A DNA stretch of 58,578 nucleotides from Rathayibacter rhapontici (GTDB lineage: Bacteria > Actinomycetota > Actinomycetes > Actinomycetales > Microbacteriaceae), in NCBI RefSeq assembly GCF_001995175.1, contig NZ_MUKN01000022.1, positions 1 through 58,578 of the forward strand, given 5' to 3'. Shown here piece after piece: positions 1-7,984 of the stretch. Position numbers and translations under genes: made by a program. Numbering within the stretch: the first letter of the stretch is position 1; every line of letters begins with the position of its first letter. Under the pieces are notes generated by a model, which saw nothing but the letters and a program-made list of their open reading frames with translations, was not told where the DNA came from and made no database searches.

Positions 1-39
1 CGACGACGGTCGCGGCGGCGCGCTCTCCCGGCATCGGAC

Positions 40-1074
40 TCAGACGGCGGCCGCGCGCGCGGACGTCCAGCCCAGCACGGGCGCCACCGACTCGGCGATG
101 GTCTGCAGGAGCCGCGCGTTGTACTCGACGCCCAGCTGGTTCGGGACGGTGAGCAGGAGGGTGTCCGCCTCCTGCACCGCCGCGTCCGCGGCCAGCTCGG
201 AGGCGATGAGGTCGGGCTCGCCGGTGTAGCTGCGGCCGAAGCGGGCGGGCACGCCCTCGAGGGACGCGACCTGGTCCGCTCCCCCGCGGCCGCCGAAGTA
301 GAGGCGGTCGAGCTCGCTCGTGATCGGCAGGACGCTGCGCGACACCGAGACGCGCGGCTCGCGCTGCCAGCCGGCCTCGGCCCAGGCGGAGCGGTACTCG
401 CGGATCTGCCGCGCCTGGAGCTCGTCGAAGGGGATGCCCTCCTCCTCGAGCAGGAGGGTCGAGGACTGCAGGTTCATGCCCTGCTCGGCGGCCCAGCGCG
501 CCGTGGCGAAGCTGCCGGCGCCCCACCAGATGCGGTCCTCGAGCCCGGGAGAGCGCGGCTCGATCGCGAGCGGGAGCGACTGGCGCGTCATCGCCGGATC
601 GGACTGCGCCACCGGCGAACCGGAGAGCGCCTCGCGGAAGAGCTGCACCTTGTGCCGGGCCAGGTCGGCGTCGGTCATGCCCTCCGGGGGCACGAAGCCG
701 AACGCCTCGGAGCCCCGCAGAGCGGTCTCCGGCGATCCCCGGCTCACGCCGAGCTCGAGCCTGCCGCCCGAGATGAGGTCGGTGGCCGCCGCCTCCTCGG
801 CCATGTAGAGCGGGTTCTCGTAGCGCATGTCGATCACGCCCGTGCCGATCTCGATGCGGCGGGTGCGCGCGGCGATGGCGGCCAGCAGCGGGAAGGGCGA
901 GGCGAGCTGCGGGGCGAAGTGGTGCACGCGGACGTAGGCGCCGTCGAGCCCGATCTCCTCCGCGGCCTCGGCGAGCTCGATGGTCTGGAGGAGCACGTCG
1001 CGGGCAGTGTGGGTCATCGACCCCGGCACGGACTGGTAGTGGCCGAAGGAGAGGAAGCCGATGCGCGAGACCAT
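40..1074 (-). CDS. LLM-class flavin-dependent oxidoreductase (luciferase-like monooxygenase)
   Basis: The 344-residue product has the features of bacterial-luciferase-like, FMN/F420-dependent monooxygenases. The N-terminal strand MVSRIGFLSFG is followed by the conserved ELAEAAEEIGLDGAYVRVHHF segment around residues 33-53, then RTRRIEIGTGVIDMRYENP and SGGRLELGVSRGSPE, where members of this family build the TIM-barrel flavin pocket. It is a soluble cytoplasmic enzyme; the substrate cannot be read from sequence. The length is normal for the family. It is the last gene of a minus-strand group and is separated by about 50 bp from the SIMPL-domain gene upstream. I see no strong promoter. The family call is firm; the substrate is unknown. 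Confidence 0.88.
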   Translation of the reverse strand: MVSRIGFLSFGHYQSVPGSMTHTARDVLLQTIELAEAAEEIGLDGAYVRVHHFAPQLASPFPLLAAIAARTRRIEIGTGVIDMRYENPLYMAEEAAATDLISGGRLELGVSRGSPETALRGSEAFGFVPPEGMTDADLARHKVQLFREALSGSPVAQSDPAMTRQSLPLAIEPRSPGLEDRIWWGAGSFATARWAAEQGMNLQSSTLLLEEEGIPFDELQARQIREYRSAWAEAGWQREPRVSVSRSVLPITSELDRLYFGGRGGADQVASLEGVPARFGRSYTGEPDLIASELAADAAVQEADTLLLTVPNQLGVEYNARLLQTIAESVAPVLGWTSARAAAV

Positions 1075-1122
1075 GCGTGCTTCAGCGCCGGCGGACGGCG
1101 CGGTATTCCCCCGGGCCGGATC

Positions 1123-1775
1123 TCACTGCGCTTCGAAGTCGGCCGAGATCGAGGCGGCGATCTCGATGTCCTCGGGCTTCAGGGCGAGGGGTTCCTCCTG
1201 GGAGCCGAAGGCGGCGGCGCGGCTCATCGTTCCGTAGCCGCCGCCCGCGCCCGAGGTGTGCGGGCGCAGGCCCGGCTCGAACAGGGTGAGCACGCGGGGC
1301 TGGCCGAGTCCCAGGGCGGAGGCGTACGCGGCGGCCCGCTCCTGCGCGTCGCGGACGCCGCCACGCGCACGTCGCGCTCCACGCTCGCCCGCCGGGCGGC
1401 CGTCAGGTCCCACTCCACTCCCGCGACGACGACGCCGGGCAGCCCGGACACCGTCGACACCCAGCGGCCGAGGGCGTCGAAGTCCCGGTACTTGACCCGC
1501 ACGCTCGCCGCGGCGACGTGGAAGACCTCGGCCACGTCCGAGTCCTTGAGGAAGCGGCGGACGGTCGAGACCGACACCTGGTCGGCCGACCACCACGTCG
1601 CCGCCCCCGACTGCTGCTCGGCGCGGGCCTGGTCGCGGACGGTGGCGTGCAGCGACGAGACCTCGGCGAGCACCGCCGAGCGCGACCGCGATTCGCGGCG
1701 GATCTCGAGGCGGACCGTCCCGCGCTCGGCGGGGTGGAAGTGCTGCGCGGTGCCGGCGACGGTGAGGGTGACCAT
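1123..1775 (-). pseudogene. SIMPL-domain (DUF541) protein, frameshifted as read
   Basis: Two reading frames together make one SIMPL/DUF541 protein of about 217 residues. The first frame starts at the ATG at 1775 (MVTLTVAGTAQ) and carries the typical N-terminal beta strands through ERDVRV. The second frame resumes with RDAQERAAAYASALGL, the alpha-helical signature of this family, and runs to the stop at 1123. The junction lies near 1357-1362, where adding one base to the GCGGCG stretch restores the frame (ERDVRVAAVRDAQERA). SIMPL proteins are of poorly defined function and are often exported; I see no clear signal peptide here. An in-frame ATG at 1793 is an alternative start. Whether the break is real or an error is discussed in the findings. 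Confidence 0.75.
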
Positions 1776-1828
1776 GCCCTCATGGTGCCCCATCCGCCTC
1801 CGCCGCGCCCCTGCGCCGTGCTGCCGCG

Positions 1829-2098
1829 TCACCGGCGGGACGCGAGCGCCCTCCTGATCGTGTCGGCGAGGGCGCGCTCGACGGCGAGATTGCTGAGGAT
1901 CTGCTCGCGGTACCCGCCCCGGGCCGGCGGGACGAGGCGTCCCGAGACGGGGTCGGTCGCTCCGCGGAGGGCTCGCTCGCCGTCGGCGATCGACTGCTCG
2001 AGCAGCTCGAGGCGCCGAGCCAGACGCTCGGATTCGAAGCCCTCGACGGTGATCCGCTCGTCGGAGGCGGTGGTCAGGGGCGAGGTGGTCGCGCTCAT
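1829..2098 (-). CDS. Small helical protein of unknown function
   Basis: This is an 89-residue acidic protein beginning MSATTSPLTTASDER. The centre (residues about 20-45) is predicted by eye to be amphipathic helix rich in Glu, Arg and Leu, and the end RALASRR is basic. I do not recognise the family. The ATG at 2098 was chosen because AAGGA lies about 11 nt upstream; a GTG at 2140 in the same frame would add 14 residues of low-complexity sequence. It sits between the glutamate-kinase-like gene and the SIMPL gene on the same strand, with gaps of about 120 and 50 bp, so it may share transcripts with either. Codon use looks native. Confidence 0.55.
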   Translation of the reverse strand: MSATTSPLTTASDERITVEGFESERLARRLELLEQSIADGERALRGATDPVSGRLVPPARGGYREQILSNLAVERALADTIRRALASRR

Positions 2099-2221
2099 GG
2101 TGGTCCGATCCTTCGGGGCGCCCGGAATCGGCGCCGTCACCAGGGAGACACGGCAGGGGCCGTCCCATGACGCGGTGGCGCGGAATCGAGGTCAGGCGTG
2201 GCGCGAAGCGTCGCCTCCGGA

Positions 2222-3568
2222 TCAGTCCCGGAAGACCGAAAGGTGCTGGTTCTCGACGATGGCGAGGGTGCGGACGAGGCGGGTGTAGCGCTCGACGAGC
2301 TCCCCCTCCTCCGCGCCCTGGCCCAGCAGGGCCGAGATGCTCTCGGCGGGGAACAGCCCGACGATCTCCATCGCCACGGCCCTGGCGTGCTCGAACGACA
2401 GCGCTCGGGCGTACTCGAGGGCGCGGGCGAGCTGGGGGCGCTCGCCGTCGGCCGGCCGCGCCTCCACTCCGCTGGCCGCGGCGTGCGCCAGGACGGCCAC
2501 GAACACGCGGGCGATCTCGTCGACGCGCAGGGCCCGCACGAGCGTGAGCAGGCGGGAGGAGACGCGCGTCACTCCGCGGGCCAGCAGCTCGCCGCTCAGA
2601 GCGCGCACCTCGATGACGTCGCCGCCCGTGAACTCCCCCGACACCCGCTTGATCCCGGAGGCGAAGAGGCTCGATCCGGAGTGGACGCTCCGCTCGGCCT
2701 CGAGGTTGATCTCGACCCGGCCGCGCGCCGTGGCGACGCCCGAGATCCAGCGCTGCTCCACCGCGGGGTGCGCGTGCACCGCACGGACGAGCGTGCCGGG
2801 GCCGGGGCTCTCGAGGGCGCGCAGGATGACCTCGGGGGTCCGCGCGCCGGCGATCCTCGTCGAGACCCCGTTGTGCGCGGCGAGCTCGGCCGCCTTCAGC
2901 TTCGAGCGGATGCCTCCGCGGCCGGTGCCGCCCTTCTGCACGCCGATGCCGCGCAGCTCGGCGATGCCCAGCTCGTCGAGGTGCACGCCCTCGGCGATGC
3001 TGCCGGCGAAGACGCCGGGGACGTCGGTGAGGAGCAGGAGGAGATCGGCGCCCAGGAGCATCGCGAGGCCGCCGGCGACCCCGTCGTTGTCGGAGCCCTC
3101 GGAGTCGATCGTGTCGTTGCCGTTCACGATCGGGACCACTCCGGCGTCGAGCGCGTGGCGGATCGCCTCGGCCACGTGCGACATCTGCCGCGGCGAGGCC
3201 AGATCGGACTCGCCGATCAGGATCTGGGCGACCAGGGACCCGGACAGCTCGGCGACCGAGCGGTAGAAGCCCATCAGCACGGTCTGGCCGACCGCGGCGG
3301 CGAGCCTCGAGCTGATCGGCTCGTCCTGCGAGCGGGCGAAGAGGGCGCGGCCGGAGGAGACGGCGCCGGAGGAGACGAGGACGACGTCCCAGCCGAGGTC
3401 GCGGGCCGTGAAGGCGCTCTCGAGGGCGCCGGCCAGCAGCACGGGGTCGGGTCCGGACTGCTTGGTGACCGAGCTCGAGCCCATCTTGACCACGAGGGTC
3501 CGCCTGCGCGGTGCGATCGCCGTGTCGGAGGAGGGAGCGGCGGCGGAGTCGGGCAGTGCGTCGGGCAT
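2222..3568 (-). CDS. Glutamate 5-kinase-like protein with C-terminal extension (AAK + PUA domains)
   Basis: The 448-residue product has an amino-acid-kinase fold followed by a PUA domain, as in ProB, which phosphorylates glutamate in proline synthesis. Visible motifs are VVKMGSSSVT (ATP site, near residue 20), VVLVSSGAVSSG, VVPIVNGNDTI (usual NENDTV), GSDNDGVAG and the glycine-rich GTGRGGIRSKLKAAE. The PUA region follows at about residues 270-350 (RWISGVATARGRVEI). After it comes an unusual helical tail of about 95 residues; standard ProB ends near 370. No proA is adjacent. The divergence and tail suggest a paralogue rather than the housekeeping enzyme. The ATG at 3568 lies 7 nt after a TACCAT -10-like box, so the mRNA may be leaderless. 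Confidence 0.7.
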   Translation of the reverse strand: MPDALPDSAAAPSSDTAIAPRRRTLVVKMGSSSVTKQSGPDPVLLAGALESAFTARDLGWDVVLVSSGAVSSGRALFARSQDEPISSRLAAAVGQTVLMGFYRSVAELSGSLVAQILIGESDLASPRQMSHVAEAIRHALDAGVVPIVNGNDTIDSEGSDNDGVAGGLAMLLGADLLLLLTDVPGVFAGSIAEGVHLDELGIAELRGIGVQKGGTGRGGIRSKLKAAELAAHNGVSTRIAGARTPEVILRALESPGPGTLVRAVHAHPAVEQRWISGVATARGRVEINLEAERSVHSGSSLFASGIKRVSGEFTGGDVIEVRALSGELLARGVTRVSSRLLTLVRALRVDEIARVFVAVLAHAAASGVEARPADGERPQLARALEYARALSFEHARAVAMEIVGLFPAESISALLGQGAEEGELVERYTRLVRTLAIVENQHLSVFRD

Positions 3569-3598
3569 GGCCCCCATGGTAGAGCTGAGCACTCCCTC

Positions 3599-3629
3599 CC
3601 CGATTACCGAGCGGCGGTCGGTAATCGGG
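3599..3629. promoter_or_regulatory. Perfect 12-bp inverted repeat between divergent genes (putative operator)
   Basis: The left arm is 3599-3610 (cccgattaccga) and the right arm 3618-3629 (tcggtaatcggg), a perfect match with a 7-nt spacer. It lies where the -35 regions of both divergent genes should be: the GH3 -10 candidate TAGCGT is at 3630-3635 and the kinase-like gene's TACCAT is at 3576-3581 on the other strand. The symmetry and size fit a dimeric helix-turn-helix repressor site (TetR- or LacI-type). No regulator gene is next to it. Confidence 0.6.
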
Positions 3630-3649
3630 TAGCGTGCCCGGAGGAGCCG

Positions 3650-3682
3650 ATGAGGGCTCTCCGTCGGAAGGACCTCCCGTGA
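3650..3682 (+). CDS. Possible 10-residue leader peptide before the GH3 gene
   Basis: The frame ATG-AGG-GCT through CCG-TGA encodes MRALRRKDLP. A strong GGAGGAG (3640-3646) sits 3 nt before the ATG, and the stop TGA (3680-3682) overlaps the GH3 start GTG (3679-3681) as GTGA, the arrangement that allows translational coupling. It also lies just after the candidate -10 box at 3630-3635. Short length means chance cannot be excluded. Confidence 0.3.
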   Translation: MRALRRKDLP

Positions 3683-5522
3683 CAGTGTCGTCAGCCTCCC
3701 CGCCCACCGGCTCCCCCGTGGACCGCCGCTACCTCGATCCGCTCCGGCCCGTAAAGGAGCGGGTGCGGATCCTGCTCGGGCAGATGACCCTCGAGGAGAA
3801 GGCGGGCCTGCTCTTCCAGACGATGATCGTGCTGGGCGAGAGCGGGGCGCTCGCCGGAGCGGACGAGGCCTTCGGACTCCCCTCCACCTCCGAGATGGTG
3901 CTCGAGCGGAGGATGACCCACTTCAACCTCCTCGGCGGCACGCAGGCGTCGGCGCGCGAGATCGCCGAGTGGCACAACCGGCTGCAGGAGCTCGCGGCCT
4001 CGACGCGCTTGGGGATCCCGGTGACCGTGTCCACCGATCCGCGCCACTCCTTCACCGACAACCCCGGCACGGGCTCGTCCTCCGCGGCGTTCTCGCAGTG
4101 GCCGGAGCCGCTGGGACTGGGGGCGATCGGGGACGAGGGCCTCGTCGAGCGCTTCGGCGACATCGCGCGGCGGGAGTACCTCGCCGTCGGACTGCGGGTG
4201 GCGCTGCATCCGCAGATCGACCTGGCGACGGAGTCGCGCTGGGCGCGGCAGGTCGGCACGTTCGGCGAGGACGCCGACCTCACGGGGCGACTGGGCGCGG
4301 CCTACATCCGCGGGTTCCAGGGCGCCGAGCTCGGCCCCGAGTCGGTCGCGACGATGACGAAGCACTTCCCGGGCGGCGGACCGCAGAAGGACGGCGAGGA
4401 TCCGCACTTCGCCTACGGACGCGAGCAGGTGTACCCGGGCGGCAACGCCGAGTACCACCTGCGGCCGTTCGAGAAGGCGTTCGAGGCCGGGACGAGCCAG
4501 ATCATGCCCTACTACGGGATGCCGGTCGGCACCGAGCACGAGGAGGTCGGCTTCGGCTTCAACCGCTCGGTGATCACGGGGCTGCTGCGGGAGCGGTTCG
4601 GCTTCGACGGCGTCGTCTGCACCGACTGGGGGCTGCTCACGGACGCCGACATCCTCGGCGACCGGCACCCGGCCCGCGCGTGGGGCGTCGAGCACCTCAC
4701 CGTGCCGGAGCGGATGGCGAAGGCGCTGGACGCGGGCGCGACCAGTTCGGCGGCGAGGCGATCCCGGAGGTGCTCGTCGGCCTGGTGCGCGACGGGGTGG
4801 TCGAGGAGGAGCGCCTGGACGTCTCGGTGCGACGGCTGCTGCGGGAGAAGTTCGTGCTGGGGCTCTTCGACGCGCGCTCGGTCGACCCGGTCCGGGCGGA
4901 GGAGGTGGTCGGGTCGGCGGAGTTCCGCGCGGCGGGCGAGGACGCCCAGCGGGCGGCCGTCACGGTGCTCGCGCACGACGACGTCCTGCCGGTGCGGCGC
5001 GGCGTGCGGCTGTACGTCGAGGGCGTCTCCCCCGAGGCTGCCACCGGATACGGCGAGGTGGTGGAGTCGCCGGGAGAGGCGGAGCTCGCCGTGATCCGCA
5101 TGCAGGCGCCCTTCGAGCAGCGGACGACGGCGTTCGAGGGCTTCTTCCACGCGGGGTCGCTGGAGTTCCCGGACGAGGTGGTCGCGCACGTGCTGGACGT
5201 CGCGGGGCGGGTGCCGACGATCGTCGTCGTGTTCCTGGACCGGCCGGCCGTCCTGACTCCGTTCGTGGGATCGACCGCGGCGCTGCTCGCCGAGTTCGGG
5301 GCGTCGGACGAGGCGGTGCTGGACGTGCTGGTCGGCGGGTCGGCTCCCCGGGGGAGGCTGCCGATGGACCTGCCGCGCTCGATGGCGGCGGCCTCCGCGC
5401 GGCGGCCCGACGTGCCGTTCGACACCGCGGATCCGCTGTTCCGCTTCGGGCACGGACTGCGGATCGGCGCGGCGGAGCAGCGGTCCGGGACGGGTGGAGG
5501 CTCCTCCCCAGGGCTGCGATGA
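3679..5522 (+). pseudogene. Glycoside hydrolase family 3 beta-glucosidase-like enzyme, frameshifted as read
   Basis: Joined across one frameshift, the product is about 614 residues and has GH3 architecture. The N-terminal barrel contains MTLEEKAGLLFQ, VTVSTDPRHSF, KHFPGGG and VVCTDWG, whose Asp is the expected catalytic nucleophile. The C-terminal domain (ARSVDPVRAEE through LFRFGHGL) ends with the usual GH3 tail. The frame breaks at about 4738-4741: one added base turns AKALDAGATSS into AKALDAGADQFGGE, the family consensus. No signal peptide is evident, suggesting a cytoplasmic glycosidase acting on imported oligosaccharides. The GTG at 3679 was chosen because GGAAGGA lies just upstream and GTGA overlaps the small leader frame. 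Regulation through the inverted repeat at 3599-3629 is likely. Confidence 0.85.
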
Positions 5523-5572
5523 CGGTGCTCTGACGTAGTCTCCGAGGACCGCAGCGGGGATGTCGGTGGCGA

Positions 5573-5607
5573 TTGACATACTCGAACACATGTTCGAATA
5601 TGGGCAG
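5573..5607 (+). promoter_or_regulatory. SOS (LexA) box and leaderless promoter of the imuA'-imuB-dnaE2 cassette
   Basis: TCGAACACATGTTCGA at 5582-5597 matches the Gram-positive LexA site CGAAC-N4-GTTCG exactly. It lies between a TTGACA -35 (5573-5578) and a GAATAT -10 candidate (5596-5601), so LexA bound here would block RNA polymerase. The first start codon after it, ATG at 5608, is 6 nt beyond the -10 box, which suggests a leaderless transcript. Confidence 0.88.
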
Positions 5608-6327
5608 ATGACAGCCTCCTCCCCCACCCTCTCCGAGGGGACGGCCGAGGCTGCGGAGCCGCTGCTGCGCCAGCTCGCGTCGGTGAAGGAGCTGCAGTCG
5701 CGGATCCGCGACATGCAGGCCACCACGCTCGAGACGAAGAGCCTGGCGACGCTGCCGGCGTTCGCCTCGGTGCTGCCGGGAGGCGCGCTGAAGCAGGGCG
5801 CCGCCTACTCGGTCGAGGGGTCCCTCGGCCTCGCGATGGGGCTGCTCGCGGGCCCGTCCTCCGAGGGGTCGTGGTGCGGGGTCGTCGGCGTGCCCGAGTT
5901 CGGCGCCGAGGCGGCGGCGGGCATCGGGATCGATCTCGAGCGGCTGGTGCTCGTGCCCGCTCCGGCGGAGCACTGGCTCACAGTCACGGCCGCGCTCGTC
6001 GACGTCCTCACCGTCGTGCTGACCCGGCCGCCCGCCTCCGTCTCCTCGGCCGACGTCTCCCGGCTCGGCGCCCGGCTCCGTCAGCGCGGAGCGGCGCTCG
6101 TCGTGCTCGGCGAGTGGCCGCAGGCCGAGGCGCGGCTCAGCATCCGCAGCAGCCGTTGGGAGGGGCTGGGGGCCGGCCACGGGTATCTGCGCTCCCGGGA
6201 GGCCCTCGTCGACGTCGTCGGGCGCGCGGGGACCCGCGTGCGAACCGTGCGGATGAGCATGCCGGGAGCCGATCAGGCCTTCGGAGTGCACCACGAGCAC
6301 TCCCGCCTGCGCGAACGGGCGGTGTGA
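5608..6327 (+). CDS. imuA': ImuA'-like mutasome accessory protein (RecA-like, no P-loop)
   Basis: The 239-residue protein is the first gene of an SOS mutasome cassette. It has a helical N-terminus (LLRQLASVKELQSRIRDMQ) and then a RecA-like core; where RecA carries Walker A it has SVEGSLGLAMGLLAG with no GKT/GKS, so ATP binding by the classical P-loop is unlikely, as known for actinobacterial ImuA'. In mycobacteria ImuA' works with ImuB and DnaE2 in damage-induced mutagenesis. The ATG at 5608 was chosen because upstream starts would lie inside the LexA box. imuB starts one base after its stop, so the two genes are cotranscribed. Confidence 0.82.
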   Translation: MTASSPTLSEGTAEAAEPLLRQLASVKELQSRIRDMQATTLETKSLATLPAFASVLPGGALKQGAAYSVEGSLGLAMGLLAGPSSEGSWCGVVGVPEFGAEAAAGIGIDLERLVLVPAPAEHWLTVTAALVDVLTVVLTRPPASVSSADVSRLGARLRQRGAALVVLGEWPQAEARLSIRSSRWEGLGAGHGYLRSREALVDVVGRAGTRVRTVRMSMPGADQAFGVHHEHSRLRERAV

Positions 6328-6328
6328 G

Positions 6329-7933
6329 GTGGCGACCGCACCCGAGCTGCGCCGCACGATCCTCGTGTGGTGCCCGGACTGGCCGCTGCTCGCCGCGGCG
6401 GGCGACGCCGGCCTGCCCGCGGAGGCGCCGCTGGCGCTCACCGAGAAGAGTCGCGTCTTCGCCTGCTCCCCGACCGCGCGCGCCGAGGGGGTGCGACGCG
6501 GCATGCGGATCCGCGAGGCGCAGTCGCGCTGCACCGGGCTCACCGTGCTGCCCTACGACCCGGTGCTCGACCACCGGGCGTTCGAGCCGCTCGTGCAGGC
6601 GCTGGAGGAGATCACCCCGGGTGTGCAGCTGATCCGGCCCGGTCTCTGCGCGATCCGCGCCAGGGGCCCCCGCCGGTACTACGGGAGCGAGCGGTCCGCG
6701 GCCGAGGCGGTGCTGCGACGGCTGGCCGAGCTCGGGGTCGATCGGGCCCGCATCGGCATCGCCGACGGGCTCTTCGCCTCCGAGCTCGCCGCCAAGCACT
6801 CGGGCGAGGAGGTCGCGATCGTGCCCGCGGGGACGACCGCGCAGTTCCTCGCGCCGCTCCCCCTCGAGGCGCTCGGCACCGAGGCTGTCGGAGCCGCCAC
6901 GACGCGCTCGAAGCCGGTCCGCGGTGAGGATCTGGTGACCCTGCTGCGCCGGCTGGGCGTGCGGACGCTCGGCGCGTTCGCCGCACTGCCGGCCGAGGAC
7001 GTCGCCGCCCGGTTCGGACCGGACGGGGCCCGGTCCCACCTCCTGGCCCGCGGAGCCGAGACCGAGGCGGTCGTGCCGCGCCTGCCCCCCGAGCGGCTCG
7101 ACCGGTCGCTCGAGTTCGAGCCCCCGCTCGACCGGATCGACCAGGCCGCCTTCGCCTTCCGGATCCCCGCGGAGGAGTTCGTCGCGGGTCTCACCCGGGC
7201 GCAGCTGGTGGCCACCGCGATCCGCATCGACGTCACCAGCGATCGCGGCGAGCTCTCCTCGCGCAGCTGGCTGCATCCGCGCTGGTTCACCCCGGGCGAC
7301 GTGCTCGACCGCGTGCGCTGGCAGCTGCAGGGCAGCGGGGCGATCGACGCGGGCCTGCGCTCCCCGATCGCGCGCATCACCGTGGAGCCGGAGGCGGTGG
7401 ACGCGATCGGGAACCACGAGCAGGGCCTCTGGGGCACCGCCCCCGAGGAGCGGGTCCACCACGGGCTCAGCAGGGTGCAGAGCATGCTCGGGCACGAGGC
7501 CGTCGTGACCGCGTCGATCGGCGGCGGCCGCGCGCTCCGCGATCGGCAGCACCTCGTCCCGTGGGGCGACCGCGAACCGGGCGACGCCCGGCCGAAGGGA
7601 CTGCCGTGGCCCGGATCGCTCCCGCCGCCCCACCCGCCCACGGTGTTCACCGAGCCGGTGGCGGCACTCGTGCGGGGTCCGCGCGGGGAGCCGGTGTCGG
7701 TGGACGACCGCGGGTCCCTCGTCTCCGTCCCCGCCTACTTCACGCCCGGCACCTCGCAGGCCCGCCTCGAACCGGTGGCCGGCTGGGCGGGGCCGTGGCC
7801 CGTCGACGAGCGCTGGTGGGACGCGAGGACCGCCACCCGCTACGACCGCTTCCAGGTGGTCGACTCGGCCGGGACCGCCTGGCTCCTGGTCTGCCGGGAC
7901 GGGGAGTGGGCCGCCGAGGCCCGGTACGACTGA
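6329..7933 (+). CDS. imuB: ImuB, catalytically inactive Y-family DNA polymerase homologue
   Basis: The 534-residue protein begins with the Y-family fold (ILVWCPDWPLLAAA) and contains helix-hairpin-helix-like and little-finger regions (LLRRLGVRTLGAFAALP; FAFRIPAEEFV). The acidic catalytic residues of active Y-family polymerases are missing: the usual DEA(Y/F) position reads LIRPGLCAIRARGPRRYYG. This is characteristic of ImuB, which acts as a scaffold linking DnaE2 to the sliding clamp. The GTG at 6329 follows the imuA' stop by one base and has GTGAGG just upstream. The C-terminal 130 residues are Pro- and Trp-rich (GWAGPWPVDERWWD), as in actinobacterial ImuB. Expression should be SOS-controlled through the box before imuA'. 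Confidence 0.9.
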   Translation: MATAPELRRTILVWCPDWPLLAAAGDAGLPAEAPLALTEKSRVFACSPTARAEGVRRGMRIREAQSRCTGLTVLPYDPVLDHRAFEPLVQALEEITPGVQLIRPGLCAIRARGPRRYYGSERSAAEAVLRRLAELGVDRARIGIADGLFASELAAKHSGEEVAIVPAGTTAQFLAPLPLEALGTEAVGAATTRSKPVRGEDLVTLLRRLGVRTLGAFAALPAEDVAARFGPDGARSHLLARGAETEAVVPRLPPERLDRSLEFEPPLDRIDQAAFAFRIPAEEFVAGLTRAQLVATAIRIDVTSDRGELSSRSWLHPRWFTPGDVLDRVRWQLQGSGAIDAGLRSPIARITVEPEAVDAIGNHEQGLWGTAPEERVHHGLSRVQSMLGHEAVVTASIGGGRALRDRQHLVPWGDREPGDARPKGLPWPGSLPPPHPPTVFTEPVAALVRGPRGEPVSVDDRGSLVSVPAYFTPGTSQARLEPVAGWAGPWPVDERWWDARTATRYDRFQVVDSAGTAWLLVCRDGEWAAEARYD

Positions 7934-7984
7934 CCCCGCCCCTCCCCCTCCCGCACGTCGATCACGATCACGAAGGAGCCCCGC

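Noticed and set aside
1224..3707. 827-residue open frame on the minus strand
   Set aside because: It is an out-of-frame shadow through the kinase-like gene that only joins the real SIMPL frame at its end.
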